Shown here piece by piece: positions 1 to 11,177 of a stretch of 64,000 nucleotides of DNA (positions are counted from its first letter, which is position 1; every line of letters begins with the position of its first letter). The translations under genes were made by a program, and so were the position numbers. The notes beneath the pieces were generated by a model. The model searched no databases and was not told where the DNA came from. It saw only the letters and a list, made by a program, of their open reading frames with translations. Source of the stretch: Cladochytrium replicatum (lineage: Eukaryota; Chytridiomycota; Chytridiomycetes; Cladochytriales; Cladochytriaceae); the NCBI GenBank assembly GCA_025526935.1, contig JAHLKD010000028.1:248001-312000 (forward strand), in the 5' to 3' direction.

Positions 1-936
1 ATAGAGATGTGTGTCTGACGATTGACTATACAGAACAGCGAAGCGTGGGCAAACCTTGCGTCAGTCAACATAAAGCTTGGCAAAAAGTGAGTCTATCATT
101 AACATCGATGTCTCTTACTTATCCTCCTTTGGTAACAAGGCGTGAAGCGTGGCATGCTCTCCGAGAAGCCCTCCGGCTAAACTACGACAACTATCGCATG
201 TGGCAAAATTACTTGTACACATCAGTCGATATTGGTGAATTCTCCGAAGCTATTCTGGCCAAGCAACGTATTCTAGATCTCCGATGGGACAAAGATTCGG
301 AAAGAGAGAACGTTGTTGATGTTGAAATCTTGCGAATATTGATGCAAGAGTCGCTGAAAGGGCGTGATGGTGAAGTTGATCAGAGTAAGTCACGAGAAAG
401 TTGAGCAATTTATTGTAGTATAACTAAGATGGTACTGTGCCTTTACCTGTGATCAGGCTCCCGGCTAGCAAACAGAGTATCTGAATATGTGGACAATGCC
501 CTGGACAAGCTTGCCAGCTTTGCTCCGCTTGCGGATGCTGCAGGGGACTTCCACAAAGCCCTCGGAAATTATCAGCGGGCCCTCGATCTATATCAAAAGA
601 GCTATCGAGCTTACCTCAACCGGCCAGCCCTGACCGCAGAGCCACAAGTATTCGAAGAAGCTGTCAATGCAACCATTAAGCTGGCAGATGCGTTTGTAGA
701 ACTGGGTCCAATTGAAGTTAGCAACGATGACGGCACTAAAGGCGCACTGCAAAAGGATTGGCATTACCAAGCCAAGATGGCTCTGAAGTCAATCAGCCGT
801 CGGTGCAAGGTAATCGCACACATGTAACTCATCGCCATCACAGTCTTAAACATAATTTCTCCAGAAATACTTCGAAGACACTGAGCCGTTCGGTCAGCTC
901 GAGGCAAAGATCGTTGAGATAGAGCAACACAAATAA
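1..936 (+). CDS. TTC27: TTC27/Emw1-like TPR protein, 3' end
   Basis: The gene enters from the left edge, so its 5' part is missing. The first exon here reads SEAWANLASVNIKLGKK, a tetratricopeptide helix pair, and continues after an intron at about 88-140 with REAWHALREALRLNYDNYRMW and YTSVDIGEFSEAI. This is the C-terminal TPR region of TTC27 (Emw1 in fission yeast). Two further introns follow (about 386-457 and 810-864); the last exon ends QLEAKIVEIEQHK with TAA at 934-936. TTC27 family proteins are cytoplasmic TPR proteins; fission yeast Emw1 has been linked to cell-wall and membrane integrity. Frames and splice junctions are clean, so this copy looks functional. The assignment rests on the conserved order of the helices. 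Confidence 0.85.
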
Positions 937-983
937 ATAGCAATTGGTCTATATTGTGTATCAAAAGCAGTACAAACCCATGT

Positions 984-2582
984 TTAATCTCCAACAGATC
1001 CAGAAGTCAAGGGAGCCCTAATGCACGCAAAAGGCTCTGGTTGATCATGATCTATCAGTGTTTCCTGGCTGATAGACCCGCGGTATTGAATGTGCCCTTT
1101 TAGCCTCCGCTCTCTTCCCATCTCAACGTTGACTTGGCTGTAGTACTTTCTACCAGTGAGAACAGCTTTCATCGGTGGTTGCGAGCTGTCATAATGTACT
1201 GAGATCATTCTCCTTGCCGTTTGAGTTGGAAGTGCCATGTTTTTGGGTGGAGCTGGTCTCTGTCCTTGCGTTTTGAAAGATTGCCGAGGATGCCGTGCAG
1301 AAGCTGCTTGGATCGCCAATCCGCACGCTGCTTCCGCTGAGAATGGGCGGTTCACTGTGGGGATTACAGTGGTCGGAGAGAGTGATTCGTAGGCAGCTGA
1401 CTTTGGACGAAGTACCAGCTTAAGCGGCTTCGTTGGGGAACTCGGACGATCTGATGCGCCTCTTCCAGTAAACTCTAAGCTCCTTTCAGTGCTTACAGAG
1501 GCTGATTGATTGCGTCCCCGTGCACTCTCAGTAACATTGAAATCTGCTGGCACAGGTGATAACTTCCTTTGAGCAAGACTTTCACCCTCAAATCCTTGCT
1601 CTGTCTGGCCACTCAATTCCTTATGATACGATTTTGAAGAATCAAGCGACGCTGTTTCCCCCTCGCTGCACTCCGTGTTTGCTCCATTCGTTGGGGACAC
1701 AGCACGAGCTGCAGTGAGATATGCTGACGATACCGCTTCCCTCAAATTCCGTCTAAGATGAAGCAACCTCATCGCTGGAGCGACCGTATTACTTGGAGGT
1801 GTAGGAATCGGTGTCTCAGACCCTCCACACGCAACGCAACAACCACCGACCCCTTTCTCGAGAACGGTTCTCTCTTGGCTGATAGTATTCTGGACAACTC
1901 CATAGGATCCAGATGCAAGCAGTGGGCTCGAGGAAGTAACATAGCTGTACGCTGAAACAGCAGAAGCAGTTAAGAATGTAGCCACCTCGTCTTCACTAGG
2001 ATCATCGGCCCAGCCTGAGATGCTGTCCAGAGCCAGAGCGCTCTCGGAGGGCTTCCTGAAATGTGTCGTTGAGTTATTGGTGCTAGCTGGTGCAAGAGTG
2101 ACAGATACGAGGGAGGGCTGGTCATCGTCGTTAATGCCATTCTCAGAGGGATCCGAACTCTGGCGACGCGGTTCTCGCTTGTGCGGAGGAAGTGCTGGCG
2201 TTGCTATGGTCATTGGCTGCGGTCGTGGAGATGGATCCATGCGAACACCGGCCAGCACTCTCGGTTTCTTAAGTGGGATCACTGTTCCCGTAGACCCAGA
2301 TGGTGGGAAATTTTTTGGCGTAAGCGGACGAAGGGTGTATTCTTTCGGACGAGGGTAAGGAAGAGGGCGGATCAGATCAGTCGGTTCAAGAAACTGGTGG
2401 GAGGAATGCAAAGGTGGATCGGCAGGTGGATGGGTCGCGAACAAACGCGGATCTGGAGCAAAAGGCCCACTTCGAGTTTGGGGATTCCGTGGAAGTATTC
2501 GGGTATGCTGCTTCCTGGGCCCACGAATGCTGCCAAACATGTGGGGTGCGCTGGTGCTCTCAAAACTAGGTTCGTGATCCAT
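984..2582 (-). CDS. Disordered Pro/Ser-rich hypothetical protein
   Basis: A single long open frame with no intron. I place the start at the ATG at 2582 (MDHEPSFES), because the next upstream ATG, at 2741, would run into the divergent DPH3-like gene. The product (about 532 aa) is rich in Pro, Ser, Arg and Thr. It has many short basic-proline stretches (for example RPLPYPRPKEYTLRPLTP) and one small Cys cluster (GGCCVACGG). No signal peptide, membrane segment or recognised domain is visible. Its stop lies only about 50 bp from the end of the TTC27-like gene, so the two converge tail to tail. Function unknown; the length of the frame and the coding-like composition make a real gene likely. Confidence 0.6.
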   Translation of the reverse strand: MDHEPSFESTSAPHMFGSIRGPRKQHTRILPRNPQTRSGPFAPDPRLFATHPPADPPLHSSHQFLEPTDLIRPLPYPRPKEYTLRPLTPKNFPPSGSTGTVIPLKKPRVLAGVRMDPSPRPQPMTIATPALPPHKREPRRQSSDPSENGINDDDQPSLVSVTLAPASTNNSTTHFRKPSESALALDSISGWADDPSEDEVATFLTASAVSAYSYVTSSSPLLASGSYGVVQNTISQERTVLEKGVGGCCVACGGSETPIPTPPSNTVAPAMRLLHLRRNLREAVSSAYLTAARAVSPTNGANTECSEGETASLDSSKSYHKELSGQTEQGFEGESLAQRKLSPVPADFNVTESARGRNQSASVSTERSLEFTGRGASDRPSSPTKPLKLVLRPKSAAYESLSPTTVIPTVNRPFSAEAACGLAIQAASARHPRQSFKTQGQRPAPPKNMALPTQTARRMISVHYDSSQPPMKAVLTGRKYYSQVNVEMGRERRLKGHIQYRGSISQETLIDHDQPEPFACIRAPLTSGSVGD

Positions 2583-2610
2583 TACCCTCTCCACAGCCAC
2601 CAAACAAAAC

Positions 2611-3005
2611 ATGGCAGCTTTGATGAGGTGAACACCAAGCCGGAAAAATATATGGCGTTTGTTGCTCATGCTGGCTTTTGTTATCGTAGGTCGAGCTAGA
2701 GGACATGAAGTTCGACGAAGATGCATCGTATTGGTATCCATGTCCGTGCGGGGACAAGTTCATCATAGCTTTGGATGAGATGAAAGACTGAGAAGAGAAT
2801 GCACGATGTCCTTCATGTTCGCTAATCGTCAGGTAAATCTTAAATCACGCCTTATGTTCGTTCATAGCTCATTTTTGGGAATAAAAGGGTTGTCTACGAT
2901 ATGAATCAATTTATGGATGACGATCAGGAATTTATTGACCTTGGTCAAGGCGAGGTGGTTTCTGCACACTTAGTCACATGGCGCTCTCTATTTCATAACC
3001 GGTGA
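2611..3005 (+). pseudogene. DPH3: DPH3-like CSL zinc-finger gene with in-frame TGA
   Basis: Three exons encode the DPH3 (Kti11) fold: FDE, then VELEDMKFDEDASYWYPCPCGDKF, then ENARCPSCSLIVR and VVYDMNQFMDDDQ. The four zinc-binding cysteines (CPCG, CPSC) are all present. DPH3 supplies electrons for diphthamide synthesis and works with Elongator in tRNA wobble modification. Introns are 2628-2689 and 2833-2887. Two problems: a TGA at 2789-2791 sits where the family usually has Gly before Glu-Glu, between the two cysteine pairs, and no intron with plausible borders removes it. In addition, the natural-looking ATG at 2611 is one base out of frame with FDE (a missing T in TTT would give M-A-A-F-D-E). 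A distal extra exon could instead supply the start. The sequence beyond the TGA is still conserved, so the inactivation appears recent. TGA is an ordinary stop in neighbouring genes. Confidence 0.75.
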
Positions 3006-3953
3006 TCGTCCCTTTTCGAGTTGTTGGCGTCGTTCGGCTGGGTTGCGTTTTGGTTACCAACACCATAATGGCTACATACACGACAGCCTGCTAGCGTCCC
3101 ATGCTCGCAAGTTCCCAACGTTGCGATCACAAACGCTTGTCAGCTGCTTGCAATGTTTTTTTTTTCCACCCAAAAAATATAAAAGTTTTATTCCTGGAAT
3201 TGCTGCTGTTCGGCTAGTATTGCAAGCAATAACGCGTGGTCTCGTGCGACAGGAAGATGACCAAAGGTCATTGAAAGATTCCCGTTCTCCGGGATGCATA
3301 ATCTCATTCTGCAACTTTTCGACTGACTTCAACCAAATTCGAGTTGCTTCTTCTAGTGCATCTTATCTCCACACTGGCTGAGGGGAGTACTCAAAGCGAA
3401 AACACTGGGCTGCTTCGAGCATCCGTCCTAGTGTCTGGTTCATCTAAATTTTCCTGGTTGCTCCTCCGCCGCTTCCTTCACTTACGAAAACCAGGCCTTT
3501 CTTCAGGTTAAGTTAAATGGTTATGCTGCACTTTGATATGCACCGTTTGCGATACCAATGACCAGTGCTAATATTGTTTACAATGTGAGTCGCAGGACGG
3601 ATCACGCAAATTGGGAACTTTTCCAGCAAACAGAAGGAACCAACGACTATTGCCTGTCCGTCCAACCATCCAAATTTCTCTTGTAAGTTCACATTGACAG
3701 CAAGCTGTATACTGGAGATATCAAATAGATCATCCAGTGCCATCAACTCCTATTGCAGATTAACCTTGAGTCTTCCCTTTGATTCTTCCCGATACCAGGA
3801 GGTCCAGAGAGCTCCGTAATACATTTGACGGCGAGGCATTTCCAAAAATAGAGTCCAGGCTCCAACTTCCCGTGGGATAGGTGACGATGCCCCCTTTCCG
3901 CAATAGATCGAGTGCAAAAGTCCGACATTGCACTGTGCCACACTGCTACCTGA
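3006..3953. other. Intergenic stretch before APC1
   Basis: No open frame here looks like a gene. A poly-T/CA-rich patch lies near 3157-3190. The only structured item is a copy of the tail sequence shared with the Fanzor-like elements (3584-3648, listed separately). The rest should hold the APC1 promoter and 5' leader; I see no convincing TATA box. Confidence 0.5.
3584..3648 (-). repeat. Tail repeat, copy C (shared with Fanzor-like element B)
   Basis: About 60 bp on the minus strand matches the sequence downstream of the Fanzor-like gene at 45719-45775. By eye roughly four of five bases agree, including the block CTGTTTGCTG and the block GTGATCCGTCC before ACTCACA. No Fanzor-like coding sequence is attached here. 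It is either an isolated element end or a separate short repeat that also lies beside element B. Confidence 0.6.
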
Positions 3954-6900
3954 ATGCAAATCGACGTTGTGGACGCAAACTGGGTTCCATTTGGGCGTCG
4001 GTTCGGACTGGTAGAGGGCGATGGATCGACGAATAGATCTTTAGAAATCAGCAGTCGCTTCGGATCCGATTTGCTTTCTCGGGATTGCATCACCAACCAC
4101 ACTGATTCACGATTTACCCATTATCAAACAGTGCTGGAATCGTCGGGCAACTGCGAAGAAGAATTATATTCAGATCCTTCTAAGGTTATATGGAGCAGTG
4201 GAGGGCTATTGAGGCGTTCATTTTCTTTTGAGGATCAAACCGTCGTTCAGGCATTTTGGGCAAACTTTCCTTCAGGTGTTGGGTCGAGGCAAAGATCTAG
4301 TGGAGAGAGTGAGCGGGCATTGTGCATACTGCTGAGCTCGAGCTTAAGGATTTATTTTCACGATGGCCCCTCATTTGGCGTAAAGCTTCCATTTGTGACC
4401 CGACGTGCATGGCCGATGTCGACCGGCATCATCCTAGAACGAGTCGTTCCCGAAGAGCAATCAGTCTCTTCAAAAGTTAATCCCGTTCTTTACACTCTTT
4501 TACATCCAATCGAGTCTCCGCGGCCCCTTTTCGTCCTAAACACGAAGTACCACCACGATACACCGACTCATCTCGAAGGAGTTATATTTGCGAACGTGGC
4601 CCACGAAGTAGTATACGTTAGCGAGTCATCAGCTTACCCGATTCTTGTTACGTACAGCAAATCGGAGAAGATTCATTATGTTTGGTCGTACAGCGTTCGA
4701 AAATCTTCGGTTATGGTCCAACCATCTCCCGCGGAGTCGAGAAGAACATCTCTTATTCGCCGCTCTGATTCTAGATTATCTCTCGATCGTGCTTCGCATC
4801 CCGTTCGTCAAGATTCTCTCAGTGGAGGCGTGCGCCTGACTTATGATGATGATAGCTGCTTTGTTGCATTGGATGGAAAAGAAGAATCTCAGAATGATAT
4901 TGCCTCGAGAGTATTTGTCACATATCGTGATTCAGGTGCAACTCTGTGGATGCTCAGGAAATCAAAAGGGAAGCTCGTCGGTTTACGCCTCCCTGGTGAC
5001 AGTGATCTTGATCGTCAAATTCACGAGGAAAAATGTTTGGATGCAATCTCTGCAGTACCTCTTAAATTGGCTGGGGACTTCCAAGCGAGAAGAATGTTGG
5101 CCCTTCTTGTTGGTGGCTCATTGGTTCTGTGGTTCGGCCCCGATGTGATTGTGAAATGCCACCCTTTTGGTGAGATTCTCACACTTGATTCAACCAAACA
5201 ACCCCGTGATCCGAAGCGCAGGAAGTTTCATATTGCCACCAGACTTGACAGTCGTGGAGGATCAGAACCAGACTACCCTCCTAGAATTGTCGATATTGAA
5301 CATTCTGTTGGAGGGAAGGCAACACTTGTCCTTGAGGATAGTTCTCGCGTACGCGTTCAGTTGAGATATGCATGGAGATCTCTACTTGTCAAGTCTTGCG
5401 TTTCCGCACTGGAGATCGCCCTTCCTACCCACGCCTTTGATGTATTTTTCGCTCGTTTCAGCAGAATATTGTCAATGCCGGGCGAATCGGCGAATTCCGA
5501 CATCCAATCCGAATGGAATGCATTTGTTGTGAACGTGCTATCGTTCGTGTTGGCGGACACGACCGAAGGCTTTGACCCGAAACCAATACCAGAATGGGAA
5601 CAGCTACAGCGCTCCTCACTCCATGCTAGAAGCACGATAGCTTCTGTACTGCAACCTTGCAAACTAGCTGTCGGTGAGAAGATTGAGGGTGTCACATTTC
5701 TTGCCAAACACGCTCGTCGCTTTGCTTCATCTGATAATGAGGTGGTACGACCACATCTTGCGTCAATTGTTATTTCTCTCCATTTGATTCGCGAAGATCT
5801 TAGGCTGGATGTTTCAACTATTGAGTAAGTTATTAACCCTGCTCACAAAGCAATGTTAACTGAATTTCATTAGGCGGCTTCCTTTTCTAAATGAATTGCT
5901 GCTCTTCATTGCGAAAGAGTTTCAATTGCCCAATCACGTTCGATACTACAAAAATGTTAGCTTTACCACCATTGAGCTCGTGGGGTTCACAGGTCAGATC
6001 AATCCATCGTAAATTGGAGTGGACACTAATTTATCAATAATCAGGGTCTAACCACACTCAGCTCCATGAATTTATGAGTGAACATCCTGTTGATATCATG
6101 CAATGGTTAAACAAGAAAATGACTTTCCAAAGTGTCGTCGATTTTCCGTGTTTACGAATGTTCAGTGATCTAGCTCATTTATCTGGAGACTCGTACTTGG
6201 AGATACCGTTGAGCACCTGTTGTGCAAACACTCGAAAAATATGTTCATTTTATAACAGTCTATTCGCAACGGATGGTTTCTTCGACGACGAAGCTCTCTT
6301 GATGGACATGATCAAAGAACGATTTTCCAGGGCTGATCTGGATATGCTTCCATTTGGTATTGCTGTCCCGCTTCTTGATTCGTTGCGACGCTCAAGGCTT
6401 CATCCCAAGCAACACTGGCCTTTGGACGCCTTTATACTGATCGGTACAAATATAATGAGTTCAACTTGAGTAGGACTCACGTTTTTTTAAGGTCGCCAAG
6501 ATCTGGCTGAGCAGCTCACTGCGTCCGCTCTTGTGCGATTGAGTAAAGCTCATCAAAAAATTGAAGAAAAAGCCCTGTCTTCCGAACAGGGACTTTGGGA
6601 CAGCGCAAAAGATGGAAAATACACCCAAAAATTGGAGAGCGGGGTTGAAATACAGAGCGACGAGGTCTCAAATCTGCGATTCCCTGAAGACCGACGGCTC
6701 GAGGAAGTAGCAAGTATGCTGGATTCTTCTAAATGCATCGAGACACAACTTACGGATTCAAAGTGAGTTAATATGAAATTCGGACTATTTTTCATTCACC
6801 GTGTGCTTTAAAGTGCAGCAGACGTGACAGCAGAACAGCAGTTGGTCTTGCAAGCTTTCAGTTCGAGGACGGCATCGCTTCCTCTTGGACGTGCACTATT

Positions 6901-9568
6901 TACCTACGGCACTTCTACCCCTGAGATTACAGAGCCTCTCAATATTCCGCAGATGCAGTTCAGCGGAAAGTTTATCGGGCATTACGGCATAGTTGCACTC
7001 GACATGCAGCCGTTTCCACCAGACTTTCAAGATTGGTGTCAATTCCACAACGGAGTGGCGGCAGGCTTAAGAATATCTCCAGAGTTCACCGAAATTGATA
7101 GTGCGTGGATCCAGCTCAACGGGCGGGCTGAACCATCTGCAGAACATGCTGGACTTATGCTTGGGTTTGGGTTAAATGGGCACTTGCGGAAGCTGGTGCG
7201 TGGCGACACGTTTCAATTCCTTTCGCAAAATTATGAACTGATGCGGATTGCGATGCTCCTTGGATACTCTGCTTCATATTGCAGCTCAACGGATTCACAA
7301 GCGTATAGGCTACTCAGCATGCACATCCCTTCGCTGAGACCACCTCGATCAGAACTGAACGTCGGACCACTTACTCAAACAGCGGCGATTATGGGAATCG
7401 GGTTGGTTTTCATGGGCTCCCTACATCGCCACATGGTCGAGACTCTTCTTGCAGAGCTGGGCCGAAAAGAGTTCCCTGCATCTGTTACAGTCATTTCCAC
7501 CCCCCCGGAGGTCACGGCAAATGTCTTTCGTGAGACGTATTCTCTCACTTGCGGTATGGCACTTGGAATGGTAGCATTGGGTCGTGCAGATGAGGGAAGC
7601 GGACTTTCGGACCTTTCGATCGTAAATGAACTACGGAGATACATCCAAGGTGGGCGTGAGAGCGATCGCACTGCGTTTGTCAACAATAGCACTGTATGCT
7701 TTGGACGGCAATATGCGGTGAAAGAGAGCGAAAAGATAAACGTCGATGTGACCGCACCTGGGGCATGTATTGCGCTTGCGTTCATGTATATGAAGAGCAA
7801 CAATGCGGTGGTCGCTCAGTTAGTGGGCATTCCTCAAACCCGATTTGATCTAGACTATATTCGACCCGACATCATCATGCTCAGAGTGTTATGTACGAAC
7901 CTTATCATTTGGGATGATATTCGTCCGTCTATGGAGTGGGTAGAGAATTTGATACCGAACTTCATAAAGGCTGGGATGGAGCATGATGGGAGAGGTTCGA
8001 CAAATGTTCCCAGTGGGGAGCTTCAGATCTTGACACAGGCTCAGGATAGCATTGTCGCTGGTGCTTGTTTCTCGATTGCGCTTCGATTCGCTGGGTCTGC
8101 CAATAGTTCCGCGTATGCATGTCTAATGGCTCACTTCAAACGTTTTAAATCCCAGTCCACTTTTGTTGGTAGGTACCGTTTAACTAGCTTACGAAACTGT
8201 GTGCTGATTTATGACATTTCTTTAGCAACAACTTTCGAGGAGCGGCTCATTAAGTTCGCACGTAAAGCTTGCCTTGATGTTGTGACAATGTCATTGGGCA
8301 TCCTGATGGCTGGTAGTGGTTCACTATCCTTGATGCGTACACTGAGGACGCTCCATGCTCGTACCAGCGCTGATGTTTCCTTTGGCTCACATGCGGCAAC
8401 TCACATGGCTCTTGGGTTGCTCTTTCTCGGTGGAGGGTGCTACACCATTGGTACTTCCAACAAAGCCATTGCAGCGCTTGTCTGTGCTTTTTTCCCTCGA
8501 CTTCCACAACACCCGACAGAGAATCGCTTTCACTTGCAGGCAATAAGGCATTTTTGGGTGCTCGCACTAGAACCTCGAGTGCTCGTCACACGAGACGTTG
8601 AGACCAAGGCAGCAGTTTCAACTTCAGTTGAAGTGTTCTCAGTCAATCCAATAGAGAAGCGTGGGAAGCTCGAAAAGTCGGTTATGATGACGCCGTGTCT
8701 ACTTCCCGACTTGGGCATGATACGTCGGATAACCTTCCGGGGCACCCGTTTCCTTCCAATAGACATTGTGTTCACGTCGTCCATGACATACCGGGAACGG
8801 CTTACGCGGATTCGGCTCGTGTTTTTGAAACGTAAATCAGGCTACTTGGATCAATTCAACGAACATGGCGAAGGAACTCGAGTAAAGACAACTCCTTTCG
8901 ACTTTCCAGGGGTAATTACTTTCGAGTCGGATGAGAATCAACTTGCTAGGCCGTTCCCAAGGAGCTTGGCGACGGCACTGGCAGGATGTGTCGGAACACT
9001 GGGAACTCCAATAACAGCTGTAAAGACTCTTTGGCAGATCCGTCAGAGAAGAATAGCACGGAAGGACCTCGTTCGATCTTTCTCTTCCGATCCGATTCTC
9101 CAAGATTTTGCACATTATTTATGCAACCTTCGTGGCGACACAAATGATTCTTATGATGACTTGGAGAGTAACGCAGAGTTTGAGAGCGAGCGGTATTTTA
9201 CCGAGTATGCGGTAGCTGCGCTTTACGAAGCCCTTGCGTTGGATCGCTCGGATGGGCTGGTTTTGTTTCTTGATGTTTACAAGTGTGTGGAGCGTCTTTT
9301 TGGCTCAGATTGCGAGCCGGACCCTTCAGACATGTGGAACTTGCGATACTTTCTGGATTACGCCAAAGTTTGCTTCGAGGTTAAATCACGAGAGCGAGAG
9401 CGGATGAGAGGAATGGTTGGTGCAAAGCATGACGACAGTGACGAGAATCTGTTTATCAGCCTGGAGTTTGCGAAATCGCTTCGCGCTAGAATCAGTTTAT
9501 TGATTTATTTGAGGAGAGATGTTGCACCACCAGATCGATTAAAGGATTTGGAAGCACTGTTAAACTGA
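3954..9568 (+). CDS. APC1: Anaphase-promoting complex subunit 1 (APC1)
   Basis: APC1 is the largest scaffold subunit of the anaphase-promoting complex/cyclosome, the nuclear E3 ligase that targets securin and cyclins. The N-terminus matches the family (WVPFGRRF at residue 11, EEELYSDPSKVIWSSGG, later LRIYFHDGP and LPFVTRRAWP). The C-terminal half carries the PC-repeat region seen in proteasome RPN1/RPN2 (LMLGFGLNGHL, AAIMGIGLVFMGS, SLGILMAGSGSL, ATHMALGLLFLGGG). Exons 3954-5824, 5874-5992, 6045-6443, 6492-6762, 6814-8168 and 8226-9568 sum to 5358 nt, an exact multiple of three, giving 1785 aa, a normal length for APC1. The five introns are 48-57 nt. No lesion is visible. The start ATG at 3954 is supported by the immediately following conserved motif. 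Confidence 0.95.
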
Positions 9569-9810
9569 ACAACAATACCGAGTAAATTAAGTGATATAAC
9601 CAGAACTCAGAAAGAAACCAGCATGTTAGGTGGCACAGTTACGAGATGCGGGTAGTTGGTGAAAGGTGGCATTGTACTGACATGTTGCATTAAGAAATAT
9701 CCTCCAGCACAAAAGCTGGCACGTAAACAGCGAAAAGAGCCAGGAGAAAGTACGGAAAGATGAGGAGGAAGGGTTAGTTCTTCTTGAGAAGCGCGATTCT
9801 CGGGAGACTT

Positions 9811-10793
9811 TCACTCTGTTAGCACCTTCATCACCCAATCCAGGAAGTGTGCTGCACTGGTGTCTCTTTCCAAGTTGATCTGCCATTGTCCACCGGAAAG
9901 TATCTTTGCTTTCGAAGGGTTAAGTCCGCCATCAATCCACTGATGGCTGCAAGAAGGCAGAGCATCAAATGATTAGCCAAGCGAGACGTAGAGTCTGACG
10001 CAGGAACATATACGAATCCAAGAGTTTGTAGATGCTCAAGGGTCCGTCTCCTTCTCCCACGGTTGGCTTTGGAGAATCCCAGATTTCTTCTTCGTCTCTC
10101 TGGGTGCATCAATTCTGCTGCCCATCGACGTATCTCACTGCAAGAACAACAAAGAGAATGCATCACAGTCCACCGCTACATCCTCGCATCCCCAGTCCCT
10201 GTCAACCCACCTGCATGGGGCTACCTACCTACTCCATTCCAGCTGCTAGATCATCAGCTGTCTTTCGGTCGAGCTCCGGTACAGATGTAACCGGTTGAGA
10301 AATCGCCAGATTGGAGGTGGAGTAAACTGGTACCGTTCCAAGAAAGACTTTACAAAATCATGTCCACCAGCTTCATTGACCAATGCATCTGCCTCCTCAA
10401 TATCCATCGGCCAACAGGATAAGCTTTAATCTTGCTGATGTCTAATGCATCGCCATGCTTAATCCCTTCCATCCTCTCATCCTTTGTATTATCTGAATTT
10501 CCTGATTCTTTTGCACCATCAGCAGGCCTTTTCCGCCCTGCCAATTTTGTTTCCGAGTCAGTTGTTGTCATCTCTTTCTGCTTTCTATATCGTACTGAAG
10601 CAGTGGATGCATATTGCGGCCTGGATTCTGACTCATTTCTTTGAATTGTGGGGATTGCGTTGATTCCGCTTACTACCCCAGTGGCCAGCTGTTTCGTTTG
10701 GGATTGAGTGATGCGCACATACCCTGCAGTCGGCATTGTGATAACAGATGAATAACTTTGAGAATTTGAGACTGCGCCGAGCTGCGATTCCAA
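9811..10793 (-). CDS. Unidentified multi-exon protein, possible one-base lesion
   Basis: A spliced minus-strand gene I do not recognise. An N-terminal Ser/Thr/Lys-rich exon (MESQLGAVSNSQSYSS to KIKAYPVGRW) leads to a folded-looking part, DIEEADALVNEAGGHDFVKS, PPPIWRFLNRLHL, EIRRWAAELMHPERRRR and LEHLQTLGFVYVP, ending HQWIDGGLNPSKAKIL and HFLDWVMKVLTE. Two introns are supported: donor GTACCG with acceptor TTGCAG near 10135-10280, and donor GTCAGA with acceptor CTTGCAG near 9945-10005. The junction GRW/DIEE near 10405 is out of frame by one base; adding a single G gives a smooth reading. This is therefore either a sequencing slip, a small unseen intron, or one more inactivated gene. Stop at 9811-9813. 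Confidence 0.5.
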
Positions 10794-11177
10794 TGCACAT
10801 TAGCCTCACGAGGTCCGTTGGTTCCTCCTCGATGGCCGTTCACCCAAGTGAGAGAAGTTCCTCCTTTCCACTCCAAAGACAAAACGCACCGACAAAACGA
10901 ATCGTTGCAAACAAACGTACGCTGGCTTCAAAGGATAAGCGACTTTCGGCCGAAAGCAATGCTCAGAAATTTCCCGGCCCTTTAAAATGAATTGAAATTG
11001 AATTCTCTGTTCTCAATTAGACGAAAGTTACTGTGCACCAATATCAGTGATTATTGAGTCCTTTCCACATTAATTTTCAAATACGAAATCAATATCCCGC
11101 CCCATTTTTCTTTTGTTTGTTTGAGCCACATTTCTGTCTTCCCTACACGTGACTGACGCGCTTGTATTTTGACACAT

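Noticed and set aside
2789-2791. TGA read as an amino acid by a variant code
   Set aside because: Other genes in the window end in TGA (APC1 at 9566-9568, for example), and intact genes contain no internal TGA.
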